Shown one piece after another: positions 16,786 through 25,308 of a stretch of DNA of 64,000 nucleotides; position 1 is the stretch's first letter; the number at the start of each line of letters is the position of its first letter. Origin of the DNA: Pseudomonas monteilii (GTDB taxonomy: Bacteria; Pseudomonadota; Gammaproteobacteria; Pseudomonadales; Pseudomonadaceae); assembly GCA_001534745.1 (NCBI GenBank), contig CP013997.1, forward strand, positions 1-64,000, written 5' to 3'. The notes beneath the pieces were generated by a model, which saw only the letters and a list, made by a program, of their open reading frames with translations, ran no database searches and was not told the origin of the DNA. The translations under genes were made by a program, and so were the position numbers.

Positions 16786-18540
16786 ATGCACGCCATCGGC
16801 TTCATCCAGGACCTGGCCGTGATCATGCTGGTGGCAGGCATGGTCACCATCATCTTCCACCGTCTCAAGCAACCGGTGGTGCTCGGCTACATCGTCGCGG
16901 GCTTCATCATCGGGCCGCACACACCGCCCTTCGGCCTCATCCATGACGAAGACACCATCAAGATCCTGGCCGAACTGGGGGTGATCTTCCTGATGTTCTG
17001 CCTTGGTCTGGAGTTCAGCCTCAGGAAGCTGTTCAAGGTCGGGGCCACGGCGTTCATCGCGGCCTTCCTCGAGATCATCCTGATGATCTGGATCGGGTTC
17101 GAGATCGGTCGCTGGTTCGGCTGGAGCACCATGGATTCGCTGTTCCTGGGTGCGATCCTGGCGATCTCGTCGACCACCATCATCGTCAAGGCGTTGAACG
17201 ACCTGAAGATGAAGAACGAGCGTTTCGCCCAGCTGATCTTCGGGGTGCTGATCGTCGAAGACATCCTCGGCATCGGCATCATCGCCCTGCTGTCCGGGAT
17301 CGCCGTCAGTGGCAGCGTCAGCTCCGGCGAGGTGTTCTCCACGGTGGGCAAGCTGTCGCTGTTCATGATCGTGGCGCTGGTGGTCGGGATCCTGGTCGTG
17401 CCCAGGCTGCTGGCCTACGTGGCCAAGTTCGAAAGCAACGAGATGCTGCTGATCACGGTGCTGGGGCTGTGTTTCGGGTTCTGTCTGCTGGTGGTCAAGC
17501 TCGAATACAGCATGGTGCTGGGCGCCTTCCTGATCGGCGCGATCATGGCCGAGTCGCGTCAGTTGCTGAAGATCGAGACCTTGATCGAACCGGTACGCGA
17601 TCTGTTCAGCGCGATCTTCTTCGTGGCGATCGGCCTGATGATCGATCCACAGGTGCTGGTCGAGTACGCCTGGCCGATCGTGGTGATCACCCTGGCGGTG
17701 GTGCTGGGCAAGATGCTGTCCTGCGGCATGGGCGCCTTCATCGCCGGCAACGACGGGCGCACGTCCCTGCGCGTGGGCATGGGCCTGTCCCAGATCGGCG
17801 AGTTCTCGTTCATCATCGCCGCGCTGGGGATGACCCTGCAGGTCACCAGCGATTTCCTCTACCCGGTCGCAGTTGCCGTCTCGGCGATCACCACCTTGCT
17901 GACGCCGTACCTGATTCGCGCAGCGGACCCGTTGTCGATCAAGCTGGGACGGGTCATGCCCGAGCGCCTGTCACGGGTGCTGTCCCTGTATGGCGAATGG
18001 CTGCGCAGCATTCAGCCTCAAGGCGAGAGCGCCATGCTGGCCGCCATGATTCGACGCATCCTGCTGCAGGTCGGCGTCAACCTGGCGCTGGTCATCGCCA
18101 TCTTCTTCAGCAGCGCCTACTTCGCCGAACGGCTGGGTGTCTACCTGAGCCAGTGGATCGACGACGTCGGCCAGCAGAAGGCCTTGATCTGGGGGCTGGC
18201 GCTGCTGGTATCGCTGCCGTTCCTGATCGCCGCGTACCGCAAGCTCAAGGCCCTGTCGATGCTGCTGGCGGAGATGAGCGTGAAGCCCGAGATGGCCGGA
18301 CGTCACACGCACCGGGTACGGCGCGTGGTGGCCGAAGTCATCCCGCTGCTGTCGCTGCTGGTGATCTTCGTGCTGCTGTCGGCCCTGTCGGCCAGCATCC
18401 TGCCCACCAGTGAACTGCTGCTGGTCATCGCCGTGGTGGCGGCGGGCGTGGTGGCGTTGCTTTGGCGCTGGTTCATCCGCGTGCATACGCGGATGCAGGT
18501 GGCCCTGCTGGAAACCCTCGAGAACAACCGCGACCACTGA
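16786..18540 (+). CDS. Monovalent cation:proton antiporter-2 (CPA2), KefB-like
   Basis: A 584-residue inner-membrane protein with about 12 or more hydrophobic segments. The CPA2 Na+/H+ exchanger domain covers about residues 1-385; the motifs VLGYIVAGFIIGPHTPP, IFLMFCLGLEFS and GVLIVEDILGIG (ion-binding acidic region) are typical. It lacks the C-terminal TrkA-N (RCK) domain of classical KefB/KefC; instead it has four further membrane helices and a short basic tail. It probably exchanges K+ or Na+ for protons in pH or osmotic homeostasis. It is monocistronic and divergent from the thioesterase. Confidence 0.88.
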   Translation: MHAIGFIQDLAVIMLVAGMVTIIFHRLKQPVVLGYIVAGFIIGPHTPPFGLIHDEDTIKILAELGVIFLMFCLGLEFSLRKLFKVGATAFIAAFLEIILMIWIGFEIGRWFGWSTMDSLFLGAILAISSTTIIVKALNDLKMKNERFAQLIFGVLIVEDILGIGIIALLSGIAVSGSVSSGEVFSTVGKLSLFMIVALVVGILVVPRLLAYVAKFESNEMLLITVLGLCFGFCLLVVKLEYSMVLGAFLIGAIMAESRQLLKIETLIEPVRDLFSAIFFVAIGLMIDPQVLVEYAWPIVVITLAVVLGKMLSCGMGAFIAGNDGRTSLRVGMGLSQIGEFSFIIAALGMTLQVTSDFLYPVAVAVSAITTLLTPYLIRAADPLSIKLGRVMPERLSRVLSLYGEWLRSIQPQGESAMLAAMIRRILLQVGVNLALVIAIFFSSAYFAERLGVYLSQWIDDVGQQKALIWGLALLVSLPFLIAAYRKLKALSMLLAEMSVKPEMAGRHTHRVRRVVAEVIPLLSLLVIFVLLSALSASILPTSELLLVIAVVAAGVVALLWRWFIRVHTRMQVALLETLENNRDH

Positions 18541-18545
18541 CCCTG

Positions 18546-18579
18546 AAAAAAGGGTCGCCCGTTCATGACGTGCGACCCT
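18546..18579 (-). terminator. Terminator of the SMI1/KNR4 gene
   Basis: AGGGTCGC (18551-18558) pairs with GCGACCCT (18572-18579). On the minus strand the stem is followed by a run of U (A-tract at 18546-18551). It may also end readthrough from the antiporter gene. Confidence 0.75.
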
Positions 18580-18623
18580 AGTGGGAGGATCGGCTTGATC
18601 GATCGGACGATGCGAAGACGTGC

Positions 18624-19031
18624 TCAGCTTTCCAGCCAGACGTCCCGCGCCCAGTGCCAGACCGACTCCCAGCTCTCTTCGGTGACGAGCTCTTCCTCGC
18701 CCGACCACAGCACCACGGTGCCATCTTCTTCGACGCAGTAGTAGTCGTCCCCGTCCTCGCACAGCGGGATCAGGTCGCGTGGTACACCGGCGTCCCAGGC
18801 ATTGGAGGCCACGTCCGGCAGGTAGGTGTGGGACTGCGGGTCGGTCACGGTGACCGGCTCCAGGCTGCCGTAGACGACATCACTGACGTTCAGCAAGAAT
18901 TCCTTGAACACGAACGGAATGTTGATGAACAGCTGCTCTTCGATCTCGACCAACAGGTCCTCGTCCGGAAGCTCCAGCGGCACGGGCACCGGCTCGTTGG
19001 CTTCACGGAGTTGCTCGATCACTTCTTCCAC
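18624..19031 (-). CDS. SMI1/KNR4 (SUKH) family protein
   Basis: A very acidic 135-residue protein. The SUKH-type pattern is visible: IEEQLFINIPFVFKEFLLNVSDVVYGSLEPV, then a central PRDLIPLCEDGDDYYCVEEDGTVVLW segment. SUKH proteins often act as immunity proteins to secreted toxins, but this one lies between housekeeping genes, without a toxin gene nearby. The same single-copy gene occurs beside the Tim44-like gene in other Pseudomonas, so a housekeeping role is more likely here. It is flanked by terminators, so it is probably transcribed alone. Confidence 0.8.
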   Translation of the reverse strand: MEEVIEQLREANEPVPVPLELPDEDLLVEIEEQLFINIPFVFKEFLLNVSDVVYGSLEPVTVTDPQSHTYLPDVASNAWDAGVPRDLIPLCEDGDDYYCVEEDGTVVLWSGEEELVTEESWESVWHWARDVWLES

Positions 19032-19099
19032 GGTTCATATCCTCTGAACTTGATGACAACGCTGCGCGTTATACCCTAGTCGGCCACTGTGCCAAAAAC

Positions 19100-19129
19100 A
19101 AAAACCCCGGGGAAGGCCCCGGGGTTTTT
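19100..19129. terminator. Bidirectional terminator between SMI1/KNR4 and Tim44-like genes
   Basis: Two 13-bp complementary arms (19100-19112 and 19117-19129) around the loop aagg, with A-tract and T-tract on the two sides. It lies just after the stop of the Tim44-like gene (minus strand) and inside the SMI1 upstream region. Confidence 0.9.
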
Positions 19130-19145
19130 GGTCACCCGATCATGA

Positions 19146-20003
19146 TCAGGCGTTCTGGCGGATACCGGCCAGCAGCCAAGGCTGGTTGTCGCCGTGGGCA
19201 CGCTCCATGTGCCAGCTTTCGCTGAAGGCTTCGCCCTGGTCGAAACGCGAGGTCTTGGAGACGCCGCGGAAGGTCAGGGTGGCATCGGTCTTGTCGGTCC
19301 GCTCGTCGATACCGTCGAGTTGCACCTCGAGGTTGTCGATGTAGGTGGACTGGAAGCCGTCGCCCAAGTCAGCGCGCTCGCGCTTGAGGAAGGTCAGCAT
19401 CTGTGGCGTGACGAACTCGGCGATCTTGTCCATCTCGTTGGCATCCCAGTGCTGTTGCAGCGACTGGAAGTGCGTACGGGCGGCGGACAGGAAGCTCTGC
19501 TCGTTGAACCAGGACGGGGCCTTGATGACCGGCGCTGCAGCCGCCGAAGCTGCCGAACCGCCGAAGACCGAGGCCTGCGGGGCCTGTTGGCCGTGGGCTT
19601 CACGCTGGAACGGCGCCTGACCGGCAGCACCGGCCACCTGGGGCTGCTGCTGGCGACGACGGGCGGCGATGAAGCGGAAGATCAGGAAGGCCACCAGCGC
19701 GATGATCAGGAAGTCCAGGATCTGCATGCCCTGGAAACCGTCGCCCATGAACATCGAGGCCAGCAGACCACCGGCCGCGAGACCTGCCAGAGGGCCCAGC
19801 CAGCGCGAAGCGCCACTGGCGGCGGCAGGCGCACGGCCAGGTGCGGTCGGTGCTGCGGCCGGCGTGGTAGGCGCGGCCTGGCGGGTCTGGTGGATGGGCG
19901 CGGCGCCGGAGCTCTTGCCGCCGCCGAATCGCTTGGCGTTGGCGTCCAGGCTCAGCGTCAAACCGACGCACAACGCCAGGAAGATGCTAAGAAAACGTTG
20001 CAT
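19146..20003 (-). CDS. Tim44-like domain membrane protein
   Basis: 285 residues from ATG 20003. A signal-like N-terminus (MQRFLSIFLALCVGLTLSLDANA) is followed by a low-complexity Ala/Pro linker. A second hydrophobic segment (ILDFLIIALVAFLIFRFIA) comes next, and then a C-terminal Tim44/MRPL45-like domain (about residues 150-285: FLSAARTHFQSLQQHWDANEMDKIAEFVTPQM). In Pseudomonas this gene typically precedes uvrD, as here. A membrane-associated role is likely; the biochemical function in bacteria is not established. Confidence 0.88.
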   Translation of the reverse strand: MQRFLSIFLALCVGLTLSLDANAKRFGGGKSSGAAPIHQTRQAAPTTPAAAPTAPGRAPAAASGASRWLGPLAGLAAGGLLASMFMGDGFQGMQILDFLIIALVAFLIFRFIAARRRQQQPQVAGAAGQAPFQREAHGQQAPQASVFGGSAASAAAAPVIKAPSWFNEQSFLSAARTHFQSLQQHWDANEMDKIAEFVTPQMLTFLKRERADLGDGFQSTYIDNLEVQLDGIDERTDKTDATLTFRGVSKTSRFDQGEAFSESWHMERAHGDNQPWLLAGIRQNA

Positions 20004-20177
20004 AAGTGGGATTTCCCGTTTGATGGATTGCACGCGCGTCATGGTGCACAGGTTGGCGCGCACCTGACCAGCCCCATAATGTTTCGAGCTTTTGCTTGGG
20101 TAGGCGGAAGAGGCCGCTGCGCTAGCGGCCTCTTCTGAAGTGCGACCATGAAAAGATCGCAAAGGCGGTAGGAAAAT

Positions 20178-22361
20178 TCAGATGGCTTCGAGCTTGGCGT
20201 AACCCAGCATGAGCCACTTGCTGCCCTCGGCGAAATTCACCTGCACCCGCGCCTGCGGCCCGGAGCCCTCGAAATTGAGGATCGTGCCTTCGCCGAACAC
20301 CGAATGCTGGACACGCTGACCCAGGTTGAACGCGGTCTGCGGGATGTTGGCATTGGCGAACAGGCTGCCCGACTGGGTCTGGGTGCCGCCGAACGGTCGG
20401 CTGACGGAGTTCGACAACCGGACTTCCTGCACCAGCCCTGCCGGAATTTCACGCACGAAACGCGAGACCTTGTTGTAGGTCTCGCTGCCGTACAGGCGGC
20501 GCGTCTCGGCATAGGTCATGACCAGTTGACGCATCGCACGGGTGATGCCGACGTAGGCCAGCCGCCGCTCTTCTTCGAGACGGCCCGGCTCTTCGAGGCT
20601 CATCTTGTGCGGGAACAGACCCTCTTCCAGACCGACCAGGAATACGTAGGGGAATTCCAGGCCCTTGGCGCTGTGCAGGGTCATCAGCTGGATGCTGTCC
20701 TCATGCTCATCGGCCTGGGTATCCCCGGCCTCCAGCGACGCATGGCCGAGGAACGCCGAGAGGATCGACAATTCGCCATCGTCCTCGCTGGACTCGAAGT
20801 TGCGCGCTGCGCTGACCAGTTCCTCGAGGTTCTCCACCCGTGCCTGGCCCTTCTCGCCCTTTTCTTCCTGGTGATAGGGGATCAGGCCGGACTGCTCGAT
20901 GACGGTCTGGGTCATCGTGTGCAGGGGCATGTCGTTGACCTTGACCGTCAACTGGTCCATCAGCTCGATGAACGCACCCAGCGCACTGGCCGCGCGCCCC
21001 TTGAGCGCCTTGTGCTCGAGCAGCTGGCACATGGCCTGCCACATGGACACCTGGGCATGGCGGGCATGTTCACGGATGGCCTCGACGGTCTTTTCACCGA
21101 TACCGCGTGGCGGCACGTTGATCACCCGCTCCAGCGCCGCATCGTTGCCACGGCTCTCGATCAGGCGCAGGTAGGCCATGGCGTTCTTGATTTCCGCCCG
21201 TTCGAAGAAGCGCTGGCCGCCATAGATGCGGTAGGGAATGCGCTCGCGCAGCAGCGCCTCCTCGAGCACCCGCGACTGGGCGTTGGAGCGGTAGAGAATG
21301 GCCACCTGGTGACGCGGCGTGCCCTGCTTGAGGATGCCTTCGATGGTCTCGACCACGTAGCGCGCTTCGTCGTGCTCGTTGTAGGCGGCATACAGGCTCA
21401 GGGGTTCGCCGTCGCCGACATCGGTCCATAGCTCCTTGCCCAGCCGTCCGCTGTTGTTGGCGATCAAGGCGTTGGCGGCCTTGAGGATGCCTGCCGTGGA
21501 GCGGTAGTTCTGCTCCAGACGGATCAGCTCGGCGTCCGGGAAGTCGGCGGTGTACTGATGGATGTTCTCGATCTTCGCCCCGCGCCAGCCGTAGATCGAC
21601 TGGTCGTCGTCGCCCACCGCCATCAGGCTCTCGCCCCCGGCTGCCAACAGACGCAACCAGGCGTACTGCACGGCGTTGGTGTCCTGGAACTCGTCCACCA
21701 GCACGTGGCGGAAGCGCCGCTGGTAGTGCTCGAGCAGGCTGGGCTTGTCGCGCCACAGGTCCAGTGCGCGCAGCAGCAGTTCGGAGAAGTCGATGACGCC
21801 AGCACGGGCGCAGGCCGCCTCGTAGGCTTCGTAGATCCCGCGCATGGTGCCCAGGAACAGGTCGCCGCCGGGCTGGATGTGCTGGGGGCGCAGGCCCTCG
21901 TCCTTCTGGCCGTTGATGAACCATTGCGCCTGCCGCGCAGGCCAGCGCTGCTCGTCCAACCCCAGCTCGCGGATGACCCGCTTGACCAGGCGTTGCTGGT
22001 CGTCGCCATCGAGGATCTGGAAGTTCTGGACCAGCCCGGCTTCCTGCCAGTGCGCCCGCAGCAGGCGATGCGCCAGACCGTGGAAGGTGCCGACCCACAT
22101 GCCGGCCGGGTTGATGCCCAGCAGCTGTTCGATCCGGTGGCGCATCTCGGCCGCCGCCTTGTTGGTGAAGGTCACCGACAGGATCGAGTGCGGCGAAGCG
22201 TGTTCGACCTGGATCAACCAGGCAATGCGATGCACCAGCACGCGGGTCTTGCCGGAGCCGGCACCCGCCAGCACCAGCTGGCGGCCGACCGGCGCCGCGA
22301 CGGCCTGGCGCTGGGCATCGTTTAGGGAATTGAGCAGAAGAGAGAGGTCATCGGTATGCAT
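20178..22361 (-). CDS. uvrD: DNA helicase II
   Basis: A 727-residue superfamily 1A 3'-5' helicase. It removes the nicked strand in nucleotide-excision and mismatch repair. The Walker A AGAGSGKT is at residues 32-39, motif Ia VTFTNKAAAEMR follows, motif II is VDEFQDTN, motif III is GDDDQSIYGWRGA, and motifs V/VI are LMTLHSAKGLEF and RRLAYVGITRA. The C-terminal part (SGSLFANANIPQ, then QRVQHSVFGEGTILN) is the usual UvrD tail with its Tudor-like domain. Length is normal (E. coli 720). It is probably monocistronic. Confidence 0.97.
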   Translation of the reverse strand: MHTDDLSLLLNSLNDAQRQAVAAPVGRQLVLAGAGSGKTRVLVHRIAWLIQVEHASPHSILSVTFTNKAAAEMRHRIEQLLGINPAGMWVGTFHGLAHRLLRAHWQEAGLVQNFQILDGDDQQRLVKRVIRELGLDEQRWPARQAQWFINGQKDEGLRPQHIQPGGDLFLGTMRGIYEAYEAACARAGVIDFSELLLRALDLWRDKPSLLEHYQRRFRHVLVDEFQDTNAVQYAWLRLLAAGGESLMAVGDDDQSIYGWRGAKIENIHQYTADFPDAELIRLEQNYRSTAGILKAANALIANNSGRLGKELWTDVGDGEPLSLYAAYNEHDEARYVVETIEGILKQGTPRHQVAILYRSNAQSRVLEEALLRERIPYRIYGGQRFFERAEIKNAMAYLRLIESRGNDAALERVINVPPRGIGEKTVEAIREHARHAQVSMWQAMCQLLEHKALKGRAASALGAFIELMDQLTVKVNDMPLHTMTQTVIEQSGLIPYHQEEKGEKGQARVENLEELVSAARNFESSEDDGELSILSAFLGHASLEAGDTQADEHEDSIQLMTLHSAKGLEFPYVFLVGLEEGLFPHKMSLEEPGRLEEERRLAYVGITRAMRQLVMTYAETRRLYGSETYNKVSRFVREIPAGLVQEVRLSNSVSRPFGGTQTQSGSLFANANIPQTAFNLGQRVQHSVFGEGTILNFEGSGPQARVQVNFAEGSKWLMLGYAKLEAI

Positions 22362-22442
22362 CCGGCCATTCTAGGTGGGCAGCTCAGGCCAGAGCAAACG
22401 CCGCGCGCAAATAATCGCGGGTGCCGAGACCCATTGGTCGGC

Positions 22443-22757
22443 TCAGACGAAGCGATCAAAAATAGGCGCCCATTGGTCGCCTGTTTCACACCTGATTTCC
22501 ACCCTCGTCTTGTGACTGATGCCAGGTTCCGAGAAATACACGAACCTTTCGGCAGTCTCCTCATGGGTGCTGCCCGTATCTTCGAACGTCAGTTCCAGCA
22601 CTTCCCTGTCGCCGCCGTCGCAGGGAGGAACGCTTGGCCTGGACAGAACGGCCCTGGTGTGAGGGCGTGGCAAGGTGATTCGGCCTATTACGGTGAAGAA
22701 TCCGTAGTCTTCACCGACATGGTTGAAGGCGATGAAGTTCGGGTTGGGCATAATCAT
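22443..22757 (-). CDS. Hypothetical protein, orphan
   Basis: 104 residues from ATG 22757 (MIMPNPNFIAFNHV), which has AGGAGA six bases upstream, so translation is plausible. No family is recognised. The protein is soluble, Glu/Thr-rich, predicted mostly beta. GC content is lower than in flanking uvrD and rccR. An 11-bp direct repeat CCCATTGGTCG lies at 22430-22440 and 22469-22479, at and just inside its 3' end, which could mark a small insertion. It is likely strain- or lineage-specific. Confidence 0.55.
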   Translation of the reverse strand: MIMPNPNFIAFNHVGEDYGFFTVIGRITLPRPHTRAVLSRPSVPPCDGGDREVLELTFEDTGSTHEETAERFVYFSEPGISHKTRVEIRCETGDQWAPIFDRFV

Positions 22758-22963
22758 AGGGTGTCTCCTGTAGGATAAGCAGCGAAACGGCTGCTTGCTC
22801 ATCCTCGTGCGAGCGCTCGACGTCAGGCAGCAGGAACCCTTTCAACCTCGCCGGCGAGTGCCTTGTCGAGGCCGGCAGGCCGGTAGCTGCCCAGCCTGCG
22901 AGGGCGTCGCGGTCGAAGACTCAGGCGATGGCAGGCGGCTCGGACTGGGCGGTTCAGCGTGTA

Positions 22964-22978
22964 TGTAGTATAACTACA
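22964..22978. promoter_or_regulatory. Palindromic operator upstream of rccR
   Basis: TGTAGTATAACTACA, a perfect 15-bp inverted repeat (TGTAGT-ATA-ACTACA), 46 bp before the rccR start. Its form fits sites of RpiR/HexR-type regulators, and RccR is reported to bind TGTAGT/ACTACA-like sites, so autoregulation is likely. Confidence 0.7.
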
Positions 22979-23023
22979 AGAAAGCTACAGCCCGGCCTGC
23001 CGATCATCACCGAGTCCTTTCCT

Positions 23024-23890
23024 GTGAATTTGTTGCAACACATCGCCCAATCTCGCCACCTGCTTCGCAAATCGGAGCTCAAGGTCGCCGATCACGTTCT
23101 GCTGGACCCCGCGGCGGTCATGCACAGCTCGATGGCCGATCTGGCGCACAACGTGGGCATCAGCGAGCCGACCATCGTCCGTTTCTGCCGTGCGATCGGT
23201 TGTTCGGGCTTCCAGGACCTCAAGCTCAAGCTGGCCCAGAGCCTGGCGGCCGGTGCCAGCTTCGGCCAGTTCGCCATCCATGAAGACGACTCTGTCGCCG
23301 ACTACAGCCTGAAGATCTTCGACACCACCCTGCACACGCTCATGGAAGTGCGCGAACATCTGGATTCCGAGGCCTTGGAGCGGGCCGTGCAGGCCATGGC
23401 CCAGGCGCAGCGGGTGGAGTTCTACGGTTTCGGGGCCTCCGGCGCAGTGGCCGCCGACGCGCAGCACAAGTTCTTTCGCCTGCTGCTCAGCGCCGCCGCC
23501 TACTCCGACCCGCACATGCAGGCGATGTCGGCCGTCACCCTCAAGCCGGGCGACGTGGCTGTCTGCATTTCCCAGTCGGGCCGCTCCAAGGACCTGCTCA
23601 TCACCGCCAACCTGGTGCGTGAAACGGGCGCCAGTCTGATCACTTTGTGCCCGAGCCAGACGCCTCTGGCCGACCTGTCGACGGTCAACCTGGCCATCGA
23701 CGTGCACGAAGACACCGAGATCTACACCCCCCTGACTTCGAGAATCGCCCACCTGGTGGTGATCGACGTACTGGCCATGGGCGTTGCCATGGCGCGTGGG
23801 CCGAACCTGGTCAACCACCTCAAGAGCGTCAAGCGCAGCTTGCGCAGCCTGCGTCTCTCACCCAAGTCGGTCAAAGCCTCGGAAGACTGA
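23024..23890 (+). CDS. rccR: RpiR-family carbon-metabolism regulator RccR
   Basis: 288 residues from GTG 23024 (MNLLQHIAQS). The N-terminal RpiR helix-turn-helix (about residues 1-77) contains VGISEPTIVRFCRAIGCSGF. The SIS sugar-phosphate-binding domain (about 120-260) contains VEFYGFGASGAVAADAQHKF and CISQSGRSKD. It matches the Pseudomonas regulator next to pyruvate carboxylase (PA5438 type, RccR in P. fluorescens). That protein senses 2-keto-3-deoxy-6-phosphogluconate and balances pyruvate metabolism against the glyoxylate shunt. It is distinct from HexR beside zwf. The upstream palindrome suggests autoregulation. Placement next to pycA/oadA fits its role. Confidence 0.9.
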   Translation: MNLLQHIAQSRHLLRKSELKVADHVLLDPAAVMHSSMADLAHNVGISEPTIVRFCRAIGCSGFQDLKLKLAQSLAAGASFGQFAIHEDDSVADYSLKIFDTTLHTLMEVREHLDSEALERAVQAMAQAQRVEFYGFGASGAVAADAQHKFFRLLLSAAAYSDPHMQAMSAVTLKPGDVAVCISQSGRSKDLLITANLVRETGASLITLCPSQTPLADLSTVNLAIDVHEDTEIYTPLTSRIAHLVVIDVLAMGVAMARGPNLVNHLKSVKRSLRSLRLSPKSVKASED

Positions 23891-23995
23891 TACGACCGCC
23901 GATCACCTGTCACAGGGTCGTCATCGTTCGTGCACGCAACGGTCAAACGGTGGCCTCACCCTGATACTCCCGCACTCGATCAGGGAGACAGGCCG

Positions 23996-24214
23996 ATGAA
24001 CCGTGACGTCGATGGTGCATTCAAGCCCAACGCAAGGGCACGCAAGCAGCAGGAACAGGACCAGCGGCGCATGGCGTATCGCCGGGCGATCGAAAGCTAC
24101 TGCGAACAACGGCAGCTGTTACGGGCCATTGCCGACTACCCGGACGCCTGCGAGATCAACCTGTGGCAGGTCACTGCCGAGCCGCTCCCGAAAAGCGTTG
24201 CGCGATCCCATTGA
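23996..24214 (+). CDS. Small PA3496-family putative envelope integrity protein
   Basis: 72 residues from ATG 23996 (MNRDVDGAFK). The core RRMAYRRAIESYCEQRQL, then ADYPD and INLWQ, matches the small basic PA3496-family proteins of Pseudomonas. No signal peptide or membrane segment is seen. Its 3' end overlaps the 3' end of the convergent LysR gene by 44 bp, an antisense overlap that could affect both mRNAs. Precise role unknown. Confidence 0.75.
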   Translation: MNRDVDGAFKPNARARKQQEQDQRRMAYRRAIESYCEQRQLLRAIADYPDACEINLWQVTAEPLPKSVARSH

Positions 24215-25103
24215 TGCACGTGCGCTCGCCGCGCACGAACGCCTGGAACGCCAAGGCCACCGGTGATTGCCGCTTGGCCTTGGAATGGACCAGGCACCAG
24301 CTGCGTTGCAGAGGAAGCTCATCGATCGGCAGCTCGCGCAGTACGCCAGTGGCCAGCTCCAGGTTGACGGCATGGCGGGTCAGCAATGCGATACCCAGGC
24401 CGGCGATGGCACATTCACGCTGAGCATCGGCAGAGGCGACCTCCAGGGTCTGGCCGAAATGCACGCGTTTTTCCTTGAAGTACTCCTCGAAGGCCAGCCG
24501 TGTTCCCGAGCCTTGCTCGCGCAGGAGCAAGGTGTGCGCCTCCAGGTCCTGCAAGCGCAGGCGCTCGTGCTGGCTCAGTGGGTGCTCAGGGGGTGCGACG
24601 GCCACCAGCGGGTTGTTCAGGAACGGCAGGAAGTCGAGGTCCAGATCCTGAGGCACCATGGACATGATCACCAGGTCGTCGCGGTTGTCCGACAGGCGAC
24701 GGATCACCTGGGCGCGATTGACCACGGTCAACGTCAGGTTCACGTCGGGATGCCGTTGCCGGAAGGCCGCGAACAGGTGCGGTACGAAGTACTTGGCGCT
24801 CGATTCCACTGCCAGCTTCAACTGCCCTTGCAGGGAGCCCTGCATGTCGGACAGTTGCATGTCCAGGTTCTCCAGGCGACCGAAGATGTCCCGGCTGGCC
24901 CGTTGCAGGGCTTCGGCGGCATCGGTCAGGTAGAGTTTCTTGCCGACGTATTCGAACAGGGGCTGCCCGACCAGCTCTTCCAGCTGCCGGATCTGCAGGC
25001 TGACCGCCGGTTGTGTCAAAGACATTTCCACCGCCGCTCGGCTGTAGGAGCGCAGGTCGCACACCTCGTTGAAGATCTGCAACTGACGCAATGTCATGCG
25101 CAT
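24171..25103 (-). CDS. LysR-family regulator (CbbR-like) divergent from pyruvate carboxylase
   Basis: 310 residues from ATG 25103 (MRMTLRQLQIF); a GTG at 25118 would add five. The N-terminal HTH includes YSRAAVEMSLTQPAVSLQIRQLEELVGQPLFE. The C-terminal effector domain resembles CbbR/CysB-type folds. It is divergent from pycA over 205 bp and is the counterpart of PA5437 in P. aeruginosa. It probably activates the pyruvate carboxylase genes. The gap holds a perfect ATAAG-N6-CTTAT dyad (25155-25170) with LysR-box (T-N11-A) geometry. Confidence 0.9.
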   Translation of the reverse strand: MRMTLRQLQIFNEVCDLRSYSRAAVEMSLTQPAVSLQIRQLEELVGQPLFEYVGKKLYLTDAAEALQRASRDIFGRLENLDMQLSDMQGSLQGQLKLAVESSAKYFVPHLFAAFRQRHPDVNLTLTVVNRAQVIRRLSDNRDDLVIMSMVPQDLDLDFLPFLNNPLVAVAPPEHPLSQHERLRLQDLEAHTLLLREQGSGTRLAFEEYFKEKRVHFGQTLEVASADAQRECAIAGLGIALLTRHAVNLELATGVLRELPIDELPLQRSWCLVHSKAKRQSPVALAFQAFVRGERTCINGIAQRFSGAARQ

Positions 25104-25154
25104 CAATGACTTACGCACCGCTCAAACACTCCGGCCGAATCAGGGTCTTGCAGT

Positions 25155-25170
25155 ATAAGTTTTTGCTTAT
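25155..25170. promoter_or_regulatory. LysR-type binding dyad upstream of pycA
   Basis: ATAAGTTTTTGCTTAT: perfect 5-bp arms with six bases between, in the AT-rich part of the lysR–pycA gap. This is the expected position for an activator/autorepressor site. Confidence 0.55.
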
Positions 25171-25308
25171 GCTGCACCTAACAAATATTGATTTTTGTTT
25201 ATTCATCAGCCCGGCTAGGGTGCGTCTAGCGACTGATCGACAGCATAGGGTCACGCAAGGACCGGCATGGCCGGGTCGTTTTGTTTCATCGGCTTTGGGA
25301 AGACTCTA

